Shown piece after piece: positions 24,419-31,668 of a stretch of DNA of 64,000 nt. The translations under genes were made by a program, and so were the position numbers. The first letter of the stretch is position 1. Every line of letters begins with the position of its first letter. Source of the DNA: Epilithonimonas zeae (lineage in GTDB: Bacteria; Bacteroidota; Bacteroidia; Flavobacteriales; Weeksellaceae); the NCBI RefSeq assembly GCF_023278365.1, contig NZ_CP075338.1, positions 1,798,001-1,862,000 on the forward strand. The letters run 5' to 3'. The notes under the pieces are model-generated. The model made no database searches. It was not told the origin of the DNA and worked only from the letters and a program-made list of their open reading frames with translations.

Positions 24419-24704
24419 AATTGTTATTCTTGACAGAGCTCAGGAAGAAATCAATAGTGCTTTTGAATATTATGCCGAAATTTCCATTGCCGTTTTAAAG
24501 TCTTTTGATGAACAATTGGAACAAGTTTATCAAAGATTAGAAACGAACCCATTTTTCCAATCACGATATAAAAACTTGAGAGCTTTACCTTTTAAAACTT
24601 TTCCATATATTACTTTCTTTACGGTTGATGAAAATGAAAAAACTGTATATATCTACTCCGTTTTCAATACTTCTCAAAATACCGAAAAATATCCAAAAGG
24701 TTAA
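24408..24704 (+). CDS. RelE/ParE-family toxin
   Basis: The 98-residue protein shows the RelE/ParE fold: an initial strand VILDRAQEEINSAFEYY, a helix pair with QVYQRLETNPF, then RYKNLRALPFKTFPYITFFTVDENEKTVYIYSVFNTSQNTEKYP. The Arg-rich strand and the late YSVFNTSQNTEK motif are typical of the subgroup common in flavobacteria. RelE-like proteins cut mRNA in the ribosome, while ParE-like ones act on gyrase; sequence alone does not say which. Both genes are intact, so the module may be active. Confidence 0.85.
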   Translation: MAYEIVILDRAQEEINSAFEYYAEISIAVLKSFDEQLEQVYQRLETNPFFQSRYKNLRALPFKTFPYITFFTVDENEKTVYIYSVFNTSQNTEKYPKG

Positions 24705-24710
24705 TTGCAT

Positions 24711-25427
24711 TTAATTCAATCTTTCAGACCATTCCAATTCTTTTGGTAATTCGAGGTTAGAAAATTCTATATGAATGACTCTTCGCTTTTTGTTGTTGAC
24801 TGTTCTGTTGGAGCCGTGTAGAATAAGAGGTTTCATAATCATCACTCCACCTTTTTTCACAGAGCAGATTTCTTCTGTTTCAACATTCCAATCAATAGTT
24901 TCTGGGCGATAGATTTCTTTGCTGTGAGAATTGGAAACAACTTTCAAAGCACCATTATTTTTATCAGTATCATCGAGATGAATCCTAATCGTAAATATAT
25001 TTTTTAAATATTCAATCGGAGGCTGAACTGCAAATTGATTCTGCTTCGTTGTCCAAGGTCCAAAACCTTCCAAGTCTAATTTCTTATTAACAGAAATTGT
25101 CAAATCCTGATGATAAGCAACATACCAATTGGATTTCTCAGGTTTATCAAAATAGATACTTTTGACTACAAAATAATCATTACCAAAAACTTCGTTAATA
25201 ATTTTCTTGATACTATCGTTAAAAATAAACTGATGACTTTCTGGAACTTCTTTCAAAAATTGTCTTATCGCAAAAAGGTCTTCCGACTTTCTGAATGTCT
25301 CTTTTGAAGTATCGATAGATTCAATTATATTAATGATTTGATTAATTTCTTTCTCAGAAAAAATGTCATTAATGATTGTGAATCCTTTTTCGAAGATTTC
25401 GGTTTTATGTTTTTGTAATTGTTGCAT
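24711..25427 (-). CDS. Phytanoyl-CoA dioxygenase (PhyH)-family Fe(II)/2-oxoglutarate oxygenase
   Basis: The 238-residue protein begins FEKGFTIINDIFSEKEINQI, a typical PhyH opening. It carries the metal triad HQD (in YVAYHQDLTIS) and a later His in LILHGSNRT, followed by the 2-oxoglutarate-binding Arg in KKRRVIHIEF. It is predicted to hydroxylate a small molecule in the cytoplasm; the substrate is unknown. It starts 10 bases after the stop of the gene broken by the IS3 element, so the insertion may have cut it off from its original promoter. Confidence 0.85.
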   Translation of the reverse strand: MQQLQKHKTEIFEKGFTIINDIFSEKEINQIINIIESIDTSKETFRKSEDLFAIRQFLKEVPESHQFIFNDSIKKIINEVFGNDYFVVKSIYFDKPEKSNWYVAYHQDLTISVNKKLDLEGFGPWTTKQNQFAVQPPIEYLKNIFTIRIHLDDTDKNNGALKVVSNSHSKEIYRPETIDWNVETEEICSVKKGGVMIMKPLILHGSNRTVNNKKRRVIHIEFSNLELPKELEWSERLN

Positions 25428-25436
25428 TAAAACAAA

Positions 25437-25603
25437 TCATTTTTGTTTTTCTATGATTGGAATTTGGAAAGGATTAGAATCATTCTTACTTCTGTACAAA
25501 GCTATAAAACTCTTGTTTTTATAAATTTTCCCATAAATGAAATTAAACTTTCGTTTGTCGTAATCGTCGAAGTATATTATTCTATCAATTATTTTATAAG
25601 TGC
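25437..25603 (-). pseudogene. 3' part of a membrane-protein gene split by the IS3 element
   Basis: On the minus strand, directly behind the IS, an open frame of about 54 codons ends with TGA at 25437-25439. It encodes TYKIIDRIIYFDDYDKRK and a terminal IPIIEKQK. If the IS (25604-26865) and one TGC duplicate are removed, it joins in frame to the 5' part at 26866-27280, giving ...GIEKTKG|TYKIID... and an intact 192-residue protein. The small plus-strand frame over the same bases (25443-25631) is its shadow. Confidence 0.88.
25601..25603. repeat. Left 3-bp target-site duplication (TGC) of the IS3 element
   Basis: TGC immediately precedes the left IS end; the same TGC immediately follows the right end at 26866-26868. 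Three-base duplications are normal for the IS3 family. Confidence 0.85.
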
Positions 25604-25660
25604 TGGATGTACTAATTTAGCTTCCAGTTAAAGTTAAGCATAAAACCTTAATTTTAACCT

Positions 25661-25960
25661 ATGAAAGGAGAGCGAAAAATCTACGATCCTGCTTTTAAAA
25701 CCAAAGCTGTTGAGCTAAGCAAAGAACGAACTAATGTGTCAGAACTCGCAAGGGAGCTGGGAATCGCAGTCACGCTGCTTTACAAATGGCGTAAGGAGTA
25801 CGAAGAATTTGGAGAAAGAAGTTTTCCAGGGAATGGAAAACTGAAACTGACACCCGAACAGGAAAAGATTCATGAGCTGGAAAAAAAGTTGAAGGATGCA
25901 GAATTAGAACGAGATATATTAAAAAAAGCAATCGGCATCTTCTCCAAGAGCGGTCGCTGA
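25661..25960 (+). CDS. IS3-family transposase OrfA (helix-turn-helix)
   Basis: The 99-residue protein has an HTH_Tnp_1 domain (KTKAVELSKERTNVSELARELG, then LLYKWRKEY) that recognises the IS ends. A leucine-zipper-like coiled coil follows (KIHELEKKLKDAELERDILKKAI) for oligomerisation. The stop at 25958-25960 follows the slip site at 25921-25927. Ribosomes that slip back one base there would make the OrfAB fusion transposase. Confidence 0.93.
   Translation: MKGERKIYDPAFKTKAVELSKERTNVSELARELGIAVTLLYKWRKEYEEFGERSFPGNGKLKLTPEQEKIHELEKKLKDAELERDILKKAIGIFSKSGR
25921..25927 (+). other. Probable -1 programmed frameshift site (A7)
   Basis: Seven A residues followed by G lie near the end of OrfA. OrfA is in phase 2 and OrfB in phase 1 (position modulo 3), so a -1 slip joins them. 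The -1 frame is open from here into OrfB, upstream of its first ATG. Confidence 0.8.
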
Positions 25961-26007
25961 AATATAAATTCATAAAAAATAATGAATCTATTTTCCCGAT
26001 TGAAAAG

Positions 26008-26835
26008 ATGTGCAATGTTTTAAAACTATGTTCCAGTGGTTATTACAAATGGAAAAACAGGCCTTGCAGCAAGAAATTGCTTTTGAAGGAAAAAATAAAA
26101 CAGCAAATCACTTCAATATATTTTTCATCAAAACAGCGCTATGGCAGCCCTAGGATTACGTCTGAGCTAAATTCCTTGGGTTACAAAATATCCCGAGTCA
26201 CAGTGGCTAAATATATGAAAGAGCTTGGACTGCGAAGTAAACTGAGCAAGAAATTTAAAGTGACTACAAACTCTAAACACAATTATTTGGTGGTAGAAAA
26301 TGTGCTGGACAGGAATTTTATAGCCGAAAAACCTGCGCAAGTTTGGGTTTCTGATATTACCTACATTCAAACCAAAGAAGGATTTTTGTACTTGACAACA
26401 GTGATTGATTTGTATGATCGGAAAATCATTGGATGGAGTTTAAGCAACGGAATGAGCACCGAAGAGACAAGTCTTTCTGCCTGGAAAATGGCTGTCAAAA
26501 ACAGAAAAATAGGGGAAAGTCTAATTTTTCATAGCGACAGAGGCGTTCAATATGCAAGCAGAAAATTTGCAAATACTCTGGAATTTTATGGAGTTACAAG
26601 AAGCATGAGCCGGAGAGGAAATTGTTGGGATAACGCTGTGGCAGAGAGCTTTTTCAAATCTTTGAAAACAGAACTGATTTATGGAAACAAGCTTATTACA
26701 AAAGAAAAAATGGAGCTGGAAATATTTGAATATATTGAAATATGGTACAACAAAAAAAGACGCCACAGTGCCTTGAATTATCAAACTATTGAAGAGTTTA
26801 ACAATCAAAACAAAATTTATCAAAATGTAGCTTAA
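26008..26835 (+). CDS. IS3-family transposase OrfB (DDE integrase domain)
   Basis: The 275-residue frame has an HTH_21 region (RYGSPRITSELNSLGYKISRVTVAKYMKELGL) and an rve integrase core. The catalytic triad lies in WVSDITYIQT, FHSDRGVQYAS and the Glu of NAVAESFFKSLKTE, and the protein ends with the RRHSALNYQTIEEF motif. The natural product is probably the OrfAB fusion made by frameshifting, because the frame is open back to 25921. All catalytic residues are present. Confidence 0.94.
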   Translation: MCNVLKLCSSGYYKWKNRPCSKKLLLKEKIKQQITSIYFSSKQRYGSPRITSELNSLGYKISRVTVAKYMKELGLRSKLSKKFKVTTNSKHNYLVVENVLDRNFIAEKPAQVWVSDITYIQTKEGFLYLTTVIDLYDRKIIGWSLSNGMSTEETSLSAWKMAVKNRKIGESLIFHSDRGVQYASRKFANTLEFYGVTRSMSRRGNCWDNAVAESFFKSLKTELIYGNKLITKEKMELEIFEYIEIWYNKKRRHSALNYQTIEEFNNQNKIYQNVA

Positions 26836-26865
26836 CTTATACTGGAAATTTTGTTTGCATATCCA

Positions 26866-27280
26866 TGCCTTTCGTTTTCTCAATTCCAAAACAAATACTT
26901 TCATAACTAAACTTGTTATTGTCTTTTTTTATCTTCATCGTTGAAGTACAATTTGCAGCTCCTTCTGCTTGGGCAAAAAATAAATTTTCTCCTTCAAGTT
27001 TATCGAAATTTATAATTCCTGTCGGTTTTATGATAATTAATGTCAAACACAAAATCATAAATCCAATCAAATAGTTTCTAAGTTTATCATTAAATCTATT
27101 TTCGGAAGAAATATAAACCTGTCTTATCAATTCGATTGACAAAATACAAAACCAAATAAAAAGAATAATAAATATTAGAAATGATAGAAATCCAAATTCT
27201 CCTTCCCAATAATAAGATGTATTTATTAGTATAAATAAAATTAAAACTGAAATAAATTGTATTGGGAATTTTCTTAGCAT
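26866..27280 (-). pseudogene. 5' part of a membrane-protein gene split by the IS3 element
   Basis: From the ATG at 27278-27280 this part encodes 138 residues. There are three to four hydrophobic segments in the first ~90 residues (ISVLILFILINTSYY, FLSFLIFIILFIWFCILSIEL, YLIGFMILCLTLIIIKP), then a soluble region containing ANCTSTMKIKKDNNKFSYESICFGIEKTKG. The frame then runs into the IS end, gaining a few foreign residues (MDMQTKFPV) before a stop. The original protein probably had a periplasmic or cytoplasmic C-terminal beta domain. The family is unknown. It lies 26 bases after the serine hydrolase gene, likely one operon. Confidence 0.88.
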
Positions 27281-27306
27281 TCTAATGAGATTGAAAATTA
27301 TTAATC

Positions 27307-28842
27307 CTAATTAATCTTCTTCAAATCCAAATCCTCAAAATCAAAACTAAAATCCGTCACATCGGAAATCGGTTTCATTTTCGCAGAAACCGCTTTTCCA
27401 TTTTCATCAAAATTCAAAGTAAAAAACGCATCCGCATCATAGCTTCTGTCATCCCATTTCGCTACAAAAGCATTCGCAGAATAGGGAATCAAATCGCCTT
27501 TCAGTCTTGGAGAAGACTTAGAAATAATTCTATAACCTTTGCCCTGCTTGGACACCTCAACAATTCCGAACCAATCATCTTTGTACCAGCCAATAAATTG
27601 CTCGTCTTTCAAATCTGATTTGAACTTCGAAGATTTATCGTAAACTTCTTTCTTCTGTTTTGCGAAAGTCTCTTCATTCTTTTTATTTCTATCGTCATAA
27701 AGTTTTAGCCAATCACGGTTTTCAACACCTAGATAAGCATCTTTCACAGAGTTGGTAATCGTCGAGAAAGCTGCGCCAGATTGTTGATTCGTCAAAACTA
27801 CAATTCCCAGTTTCAAATCTGGAATCAATGTAAAATGCGTCACAGTCCCAATCAAACCGCCGGAATGCTGAACCTGCAAATGGCCTTTCACATCGCTCAA
27901 AAACCAGCCTAATCCGTAACCATAAAAATGCGTATCATAAGGCGAAGTCAACCCAACCTTATCAGGAATCTGAAGACTCCAAAGTTCGTGAGCATTTTTC
28001 TCAGAAACCAGCCGTTTCCCGTCTTTGGTCACAAATCCATTCAAAAGGAAATTGGCCCAAGTTGTCATATCCTGGATGTTACTCATAATTCCGCCTGCCG
28101 CATTCGCTGTTTCATTCCAATCGTGAGGAACAGCGATTGCTTTTCCATCAACCGGAGCGTGGGCATCGATGATATTTTGTGAATTTTTTGCACGGTTATA
28201 AGACCCAAAACTCGCTGTCATCCCGACAGGTTTCATAATTCTCTGCTCGATAAAATCTGCCCATTGTAAACCGGAAACTCTATGAATCACTTCCCCGGCT
28301 ACAATGAACATTATATTATTATAATCTAAAGTCGTACGGAACGGATTTTCCGGTTTAAGGAATCTTACATTGTGAACAATATCATTCACCGTCAAGTTTC
28401 CGCCTTCCGGGAAAAACATCAAATCGCCTTGTCCCAATCCTAATCCAGCTCTGTGTGTCACCAAATCTTTGATGGTCACATTTTGAGAAACATAAGCATC
28501 TGCCATTTGGAATTCAGGGATATATTTTGTCACTTTATCGTCCCAGTTGATTTTGCCTTCATCAGCCAAAATCGCCAAAGCAGTACAAGTAAAACCTTTA
28601 CTATTAGAAGCAATTCCCACCAAAGTATTATCATCCATCGGCTGGTTGTTTTTAAGTGAACGAACTCCGAAACCTTTAGCATAAATCAGTTTTCCGTCTT
28701 TTACAATACCAACAGACATTCCTGGAACATCAAAGGTTTTTATAGAATTTTGAATGAGTTCGTCCAGTTTTTTTTCTTCAATTTGAGCATTGAAAAAAAC
28801 AAAAGATAAAAGGAAAAAGGAAAAGGATAATGTTTTGTTCAT
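27307..28842 (-). CDS. Class C beta-lactamase-family serine hydrolase with C-terminal DUF3471-like domain
   Basis: The 511-residue protein has a signal peptide ending FFNAQ. The beta-lactamase/transpeptidase fold carries the SxxK motif SNSK (Ser79, Lys82), a YxN-type motif in LDYNNIM, and HSGGLIG in the KTG position. A C-terminal ~100-residue domain follows (DEQFIGWYKDDWFGIVEV...). These proteins are usually periplasmic esterases or D-aminopeptidases, not antibiotic-degrading enzymes; substrate unknown. It appears to head an operon with the broken membrane-protein gene and the PhyH gene. Confidence 0.9.
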   Translation of the reverse strand: MNKTLSFSFFLLSFVFFNAQIEEKKLDELIQNSIKTFDVPGMSVGIVKDGKLIYAKGFGVRSLKNNQPMDDNTLVGIASNSKGFTCTALAILADEGKINWDDKVTKYIPEFQMADAYVSQNVTIKDLVTHRAGLGLGQGDLMFFPEGGNLTVNDIVHNVRFLKPENPFRTTLDYNNIMFIVAGEVIHRVSGLQWADFIEQRIMKPVGMTASFGSYNRAKNSQNIIDAHAPVDGKAIAVPHDWNETANAAGGIMSNIQDMTTWANFLLNGFVTKDGKRLVSEKNAHELWSLQIPDKVGLTSPYDTHFYGYGLGWFLSDVKGHLQVQHSGGLIGTVTHFTLIPDLKLGIVVLTNQQSGAAFSTITNSVKDAYLGVENRDWLKLYDDRNKKNEETFAKQKKEVYDKSSKFKSDLKDEQFIGWYKDDWFGIVEVSKQGKGYRIISKSSPRLKGDLIPYSANAFVAKWDDRSYDADAFFTLNFDENGKAVSAKMKPISDVTDFSFDFEDLDLKKIN

Positions 28843-28939
28843 TTTGAAAAAGCTTTTTACGAAGATAAGAAATTGTAATTTTTAATTGTGAATGATTAAG
28901 GGTTAATTATCTTTACATTTAAAATTTAATACAAAAACG

Positions 28940-29491
28940 ATGTCCTATTGTCAAGCTATAGAAACAATGCAACCCGAAGACCGAAAAGCATTGCACAAAA
29001 ATTACCACGATAATCATTATGGTTTCCCAATTCATAATGATGATGAACTTTTCGGAAGGTTGATTATGGAAATCAATCAGGCTGGATTGAGTTGGGAAAC
29101 GATTCTAAAAAAGGAAGATTCTTTCCGAAAAGCTTACAGTAATTTCAGTATTGAGAAAATTGCCGCTTACACAGAAAAAGACTGGGAGAGATTATTGGCT
29201 GACACGGGAATCATCAGAAATAAACTCAAAGTCAATGCAGCCATAGAAAACGCCAAAACCATTTTGGAACTCAAAAAGGAATTTGGTTCCTTCGAAAAAT
29301 GGCTGGAGCATCATCATCCTAAAACCAAGGAAGAATGGGTAAAATTATTCAAAAAAACTTTCCGATTCACAGGGGGAGAAATTGTTGGCGAGTTTCTGAT
29401 GAGCATCGGTTTTCTGAAAGGTGCACATTCCGACGATTGCAAAATCAATGAAAGAATTTTTGCTGCGAATCCGAAATGGAAAGAGGAATAA
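28940..29491 (+). CDS. tag: DNA-3-methyladenine glycosylase I
   Basis: Tag removes 3-methyladenine from alkylated DNA. The 183-residue protein has the zinc-site Cys4 at the N-terminus (MSYC), a His in the HDNHYGFP stretch, and the C-terminal zinc ligands in GAHSDDCKI. The active-site region FGRLIMEINQAGLSWETILKKEDSFRKAY is strongly conserved in the family. Length is normal. It is a single-gene unit upstream of the pyrimidine gene. Confidence 0.95.
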   Translation: MSYCQAIETMQPEDRKALHKNYHDNHYGFPIHNDDELFGRLIMEINQAGLSWETILKKEDSFRKAYSNFSIEKIAAYTEKDWERLLADTGIIRNKLKVNAAIENAKTILELKKEFGSFEKWLEHHHPKTKEEWVKLFKKTFRFTGGEIVGEFLMSIGFLKGAHSDDCKINERIFAANPKWKEE

Positions 29492-29541
29492 ACAAAAGAA
29501 AGTGGTGAAAAATTCAATGAAATATTTTGAGCATTTAGTTT

Positions 29542-29585
29542 GGAATCTAAGTAAACTCTGTAGAGATTCCTACGGAATGACAAAA
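29542..29585. repeat. Short nested inverted repeats resembling an intergenic repeat remnant
   Basis: GGAATCT (29542-29548) pairs with AGATTCC (29564-29570), and ATTCC (29566-29570) can instead pair with GGAAT (29574-29578). The end reads GGAATGACAAA, a type of sequence often seen in scattered bacterial repeats; no second copy is in the window. Confidence 0.35.
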
Positions 29586-29615
29586 TTGTATTTTTGATTT
29601 TTCAAACTTTTGTGC

Positions 29616-29648
29616 TTTTGTGGTTAATAAAAATTAGCCTTAAATTTG
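29616..29648 (+). promoter_or_regulatory. Bacteroidota-type promoter for the UMP synthase gene
   Basis: A TTTTG -33 element (29616-29620) and TAAATTTG -7 box (29641-29648) are separated by 20 bases, an almost ideal match to the TTG-N17-23-TAnnTTTG pattern of the phylum. The start codon lies 20 bases downstream of the box. Confidence 0.7.
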
Positions 29649-29668
29649 TAGAAATCTAAAGAAAGTAA

Positions 29669-31027
29669 ATGGAAAGTAAAAAAGAATTTTTCCTCGAGTG
29701 CTACAAACTCGGGATCATCAAATTTGGGCGTTTCACACTGAAAAGCGGGATAGAAAGTCCGTTTTATGTTGATTTGCGACCTCTCGCTTCTGACCCGAAA
29801 ATCCTAAAAAAACTAGCCAATTATCTTTTGGAAATGCTTCCTTTGGATAATTTTGATATCATCTGTGGTGTTCCTTATGCGGCGCTTCCAATGGCAACTG
29901 CTATGTCTCTTGAAAGTTACATTCCGTTGATTATCAAAAGAAAAGAAGCTAAATCTTACGGAACAAAAAAACTGATTGAAGGCATTTATGAAAAAGGACA
30001 GAACTGTCTTTTGGTAGAAGATGTCATTACATCCGGAAAATCTTTGGTTGAGACGATTGATGAAGTTGAAAATGAAGGAATCAAGGTTTCTGACATCGTT
30101 GTGGTTTTGGACAGAGAACAAGGTGGAAAAGAAAAATTGGAAGAAAAAGGCTACAAAGTTCATTCGCTTTTCAATATTTCTGAAGTTGTGGAAATCTTAA
30201 GAGAAGTTAATTATATCGATGATGAAGAAGTGGCAAGAATCCGAGATTTTGTGAACGGAAATCAAGTTGTTTTTGAAGAGAAGAAACGTTTGTCTTACGA
30301 ACAAAAACTGGAAGTTGCTGAACATTCTTTCGCGAAGAAAATCCTTGAAATTGCTATTGAGAAAAAGTCAAACCTGATTGCTTCGGCTGACTTCATCACT
30401 ACAAAAGAATTATTGGATTTCGCAGATTTTGTTGGACCTCATATTGTGGCTCTTAAAACACATATTGATATCCTGAATGATTTCGATGCTGATGAAACGA
30501 TTCTTCCACTTAAAGATTTGGCAACAAAACATAATTTCCTTTTAATGGAAGACCGAAAATTTGCCGATATCGGAAACACTCAGGAATTGCAATTTTCTTA
30601 TGGAACTTACAAGATTTCCAATTGGGCAGATTTGGTAACATCTCACGTTATTGGCGGAAGCAAAAGCCTGGATTGTTTTATAAATGTTGGTGTTGTAGCA
30701 ATTTTAGGAATGTCTTCTCAAGGCACTTTAACCGACTCTCATTATCGTGAAGAAGCTTTGAAAGTCATAGAAAACCACCCAAATATTATCGGTTGCGTCG
30801 CTCAAAATCAAATTCCTGATAACCTTCTTCTTTTCACGCCAGGTGTGAATTTGGGAACAACTGGTGATGACAAAGGACAACAATATAATTCTCCGGAACA
30901 TGTGATCAAAAATTACGGTACAGATTTTATCATCGTGGGACGCGGAATTTACAAAGCTGACGAGCCAGAACAAGAAGCTTTACGTTACAAAAACGAAGGT
31001 TGGAAAGCCTATCAAGATTCTTTGTAA
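29669..31027 (+). CDS. Bifunctional UMP synthase: orotate phosphoribosyltransferase fused to OMP decarboxylase
   Basis: The 452-residue protein joins the last two steps of UMP synthesis. Residues ~1-200 are OPRT, with FTLKSGIESPFYVDLR and the PRPP motif LLVEDVITSGKS. Residues ~215-452 are OMP decarboxylase, with SADFITTKELLDFADFVGPHIVALKTHIDI, the catalytic D-K-D set in EDRKFADIGNTQ (Lys297), and the phosphate loop FIIVGRGIYKA. The OPRT-OMPDC order and the FADIGNT signature are those of the eukaryotic UMPS enzyme; many bacteria instead encode separate pyrE and pyrF. All catalytic residues are present. Confidence 0.94.
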   Translation: MESKKEFFLECYKLGIIKFGRFTLKSGIESPFYVDLRPLASDPKILKKLANYLLEMLPLDNFDIICGVPYAALPMATAMSLESYIPLIIKRKEAKSYGTKKLIEGIYEKGQNCLLVEDVITSGKSLVETIDEVENEGIKVSDIVVVLDREQGGKEKLEEKGYKVHSLFNISEVVEILREVNYIDDEEVARIRDFVNGNQVVFEEKKRLSYEQKLEVAEHSFAKKILEIAIEKKSNLIASADFITTKELLDFADFVGPHIVALKTHIDILNDFDADETILPLKDLATKHNFLLMEDRKFADIGNTQELQFSYGTYKISNWADLVTSHVIGGSKSLDCFINVGVVAILGMSSQGTLTDSHYREEALKVIENHPNIIGCVAQNQIPDNLLLFTPGVNLGTTGDDKGQQYNSPEHVIKNYGTDFIIVGRGIYKADEPEQEALRYKNEGWKAYQDSL

Positions 31028-31048
31028 ATGTTGTAAATGTTCTAAATG
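31022..31048 (+). repeat. 9-bp tandem repeat across the UMP synthase stop codon
   Basis: There are three copies: TTGTAAATG, TTGTAAATG, TTCTAAATG. The UMP synthase stop codon lies within the first copy. Confidence 0.8.
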
Positions 31049-31064
31049 ATTTAAAATATTAATT

Positions 31065-31100
31065 AACCCCTTCAGAGTTTGAAACTCTGAAGGGGTTTTT
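31065..31100 (+). terminator. Intrinsic terminator, dispersed hairpin family copy 3
   Basis: AACCCCTTCAGAGTTT (31065-31080) and its exact complement at 31082-31097 form a long stem followed by T residues, ending the UMP synthase transcript. It is closely related to 17951-17982 and 24106-24138. Confidence 0.85.
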
Positions 31101-31133
31101 GATGTAATTAGTTCGAAATTTTATAATTGCAAA

Positions 31134-31161
31134 TGTCAGTCTGAGGCTCTCGAAGACAAAT
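31134..31161 (+). repeat. Left arm of perfect 28-bp inverted repeat around the GIY-YIG gene
   Basis: The arm begins TGTCAGTCTGAGG and ends GAAGACAAAT. It is the exact reverse complement of 31554-31581. Identity stops at both edges, so the arm is exactly 28 bp. Confidence 0.97.
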
Positions 31162-31219
31162 GAAAAACTCAAAAGCTTTGCTTTTTCCAAATTTAATTAA
31201 CTTTGATAAAAACACAATT

Positions 31220-31516
31220 ATGAAACGCTATTACGTTTACATTTTGCTTTGCACAGACAATACTTATTACACAGGCGTGACAAACGATTTGGAAACCCGT
31301 TTTCTCTATCATCAGAATGGACAAAATCCGAATTCTTATACTTACACAAGACGACCAGTTGAAATTGTTTATTACACAGAATTCAATGATGTAAATCAAG
31401 CGATTGCTTTTGAAAAACAAGTGAAAGGTTGGAGCAGAGTCAAAAAGGAAGCAATCATTAATGACGAATGGGAAAAATTGCCTAATCTCTCCAAGAGAAA
31501 GTTTCCCAATCAGTAA
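31220..31516 (+). CDS. GIY-YIG nuclease-domain protein (UPF0213/YhbQ-like size)
   Basis: The 98-residue protein consists of a single GIY-YIG domain: YYVYILLCTDNTYYTGVTNDLETR carries the paired Y-x-Y / Y-x-G core and the catalytic Arg. It continues to NSYTYTRRPVEIVYYTEF and AIAFEKQVKGWSRVKKEAII, with the catalytic Glu in the FEKQ stretch. The ATG at 31220 is preferred because it begins the domain; an upstream ATG at 31160 overlaps the left inverted-repeat arm. The gene sits alone inside 28-bp perfect inverted repeats, which suggests a repeat-borne or mobile unit; its biochemical role is unproven. Confidence 0.9.
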   Translation: MKRYYVYILLCTDNTYYTGVTNDLETRFLYHQNGQNPNSYTYTRRPVEIVYYTEFNDVNQAIAFEKQVKGWSRVKKEAIINDEWEKLPNLSKRKFPNQ

Positions 31517-31553
31517 CTTTATAAGGAAAAAATCTGACGATTTTTAAGTTTAT

Positions 31554-31581
31554 ATTTGTCTTCGAGAGCCTCAGACTGACA
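31554..31581 (-). repeat. Right arm of perfect 28-bp inverted repeat around the GIY-YIG gene
   Basis: This is the exact reverse complement of 31134-31161, located 37 bases after the GIY-YIG stop. The two arms enclose 392 bases. No clear target duplication flanks the pair. Confidence 0.97.
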
Positions 31582-31668
31582 ATCTTTATTTTCAAACAAA
31601 AACTTTAACAATCATAACCCACACTTCATCAGAAAAAAAGTAGTAGTTTTAGTTACTTATATTTTTTG

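Larger units (their letters stand above)
25604..26865 (+). mobile_element. IS3-family insertion sequence, complete, 1262 bp
   Basis: The element has 36-bp terminal inverted repeats (25604-25639 and 26830-26865; 26 of 36 positions match, with identical outer TGGAT and an inner block ending AAGTTAAGC). It has the canonical 5'-TG...CA-3' ends and a 3-bp TGC duplication. It carries OrfA and OrfB in overlapping phases with an A7 slip site. Both reading frames are complete, so it looks functional and recent: the split host gene still joins perfectly in frame. OrfA runs against the disrupted gene. Confidence 0.93.

Noticed and set aside
25443-25631. 62-codon plus-strand open frame left of the IS
   Set aside because: Antisense to the C-terminal part of the split gene, which joins in frame to its other half; this frame crosses the IS end.
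26837-27280. 147-residue protein read as an intact gene
   Set aside because: Its last nine residues come from the IS terminal repeat; the true gene continues on the other side of the IS.
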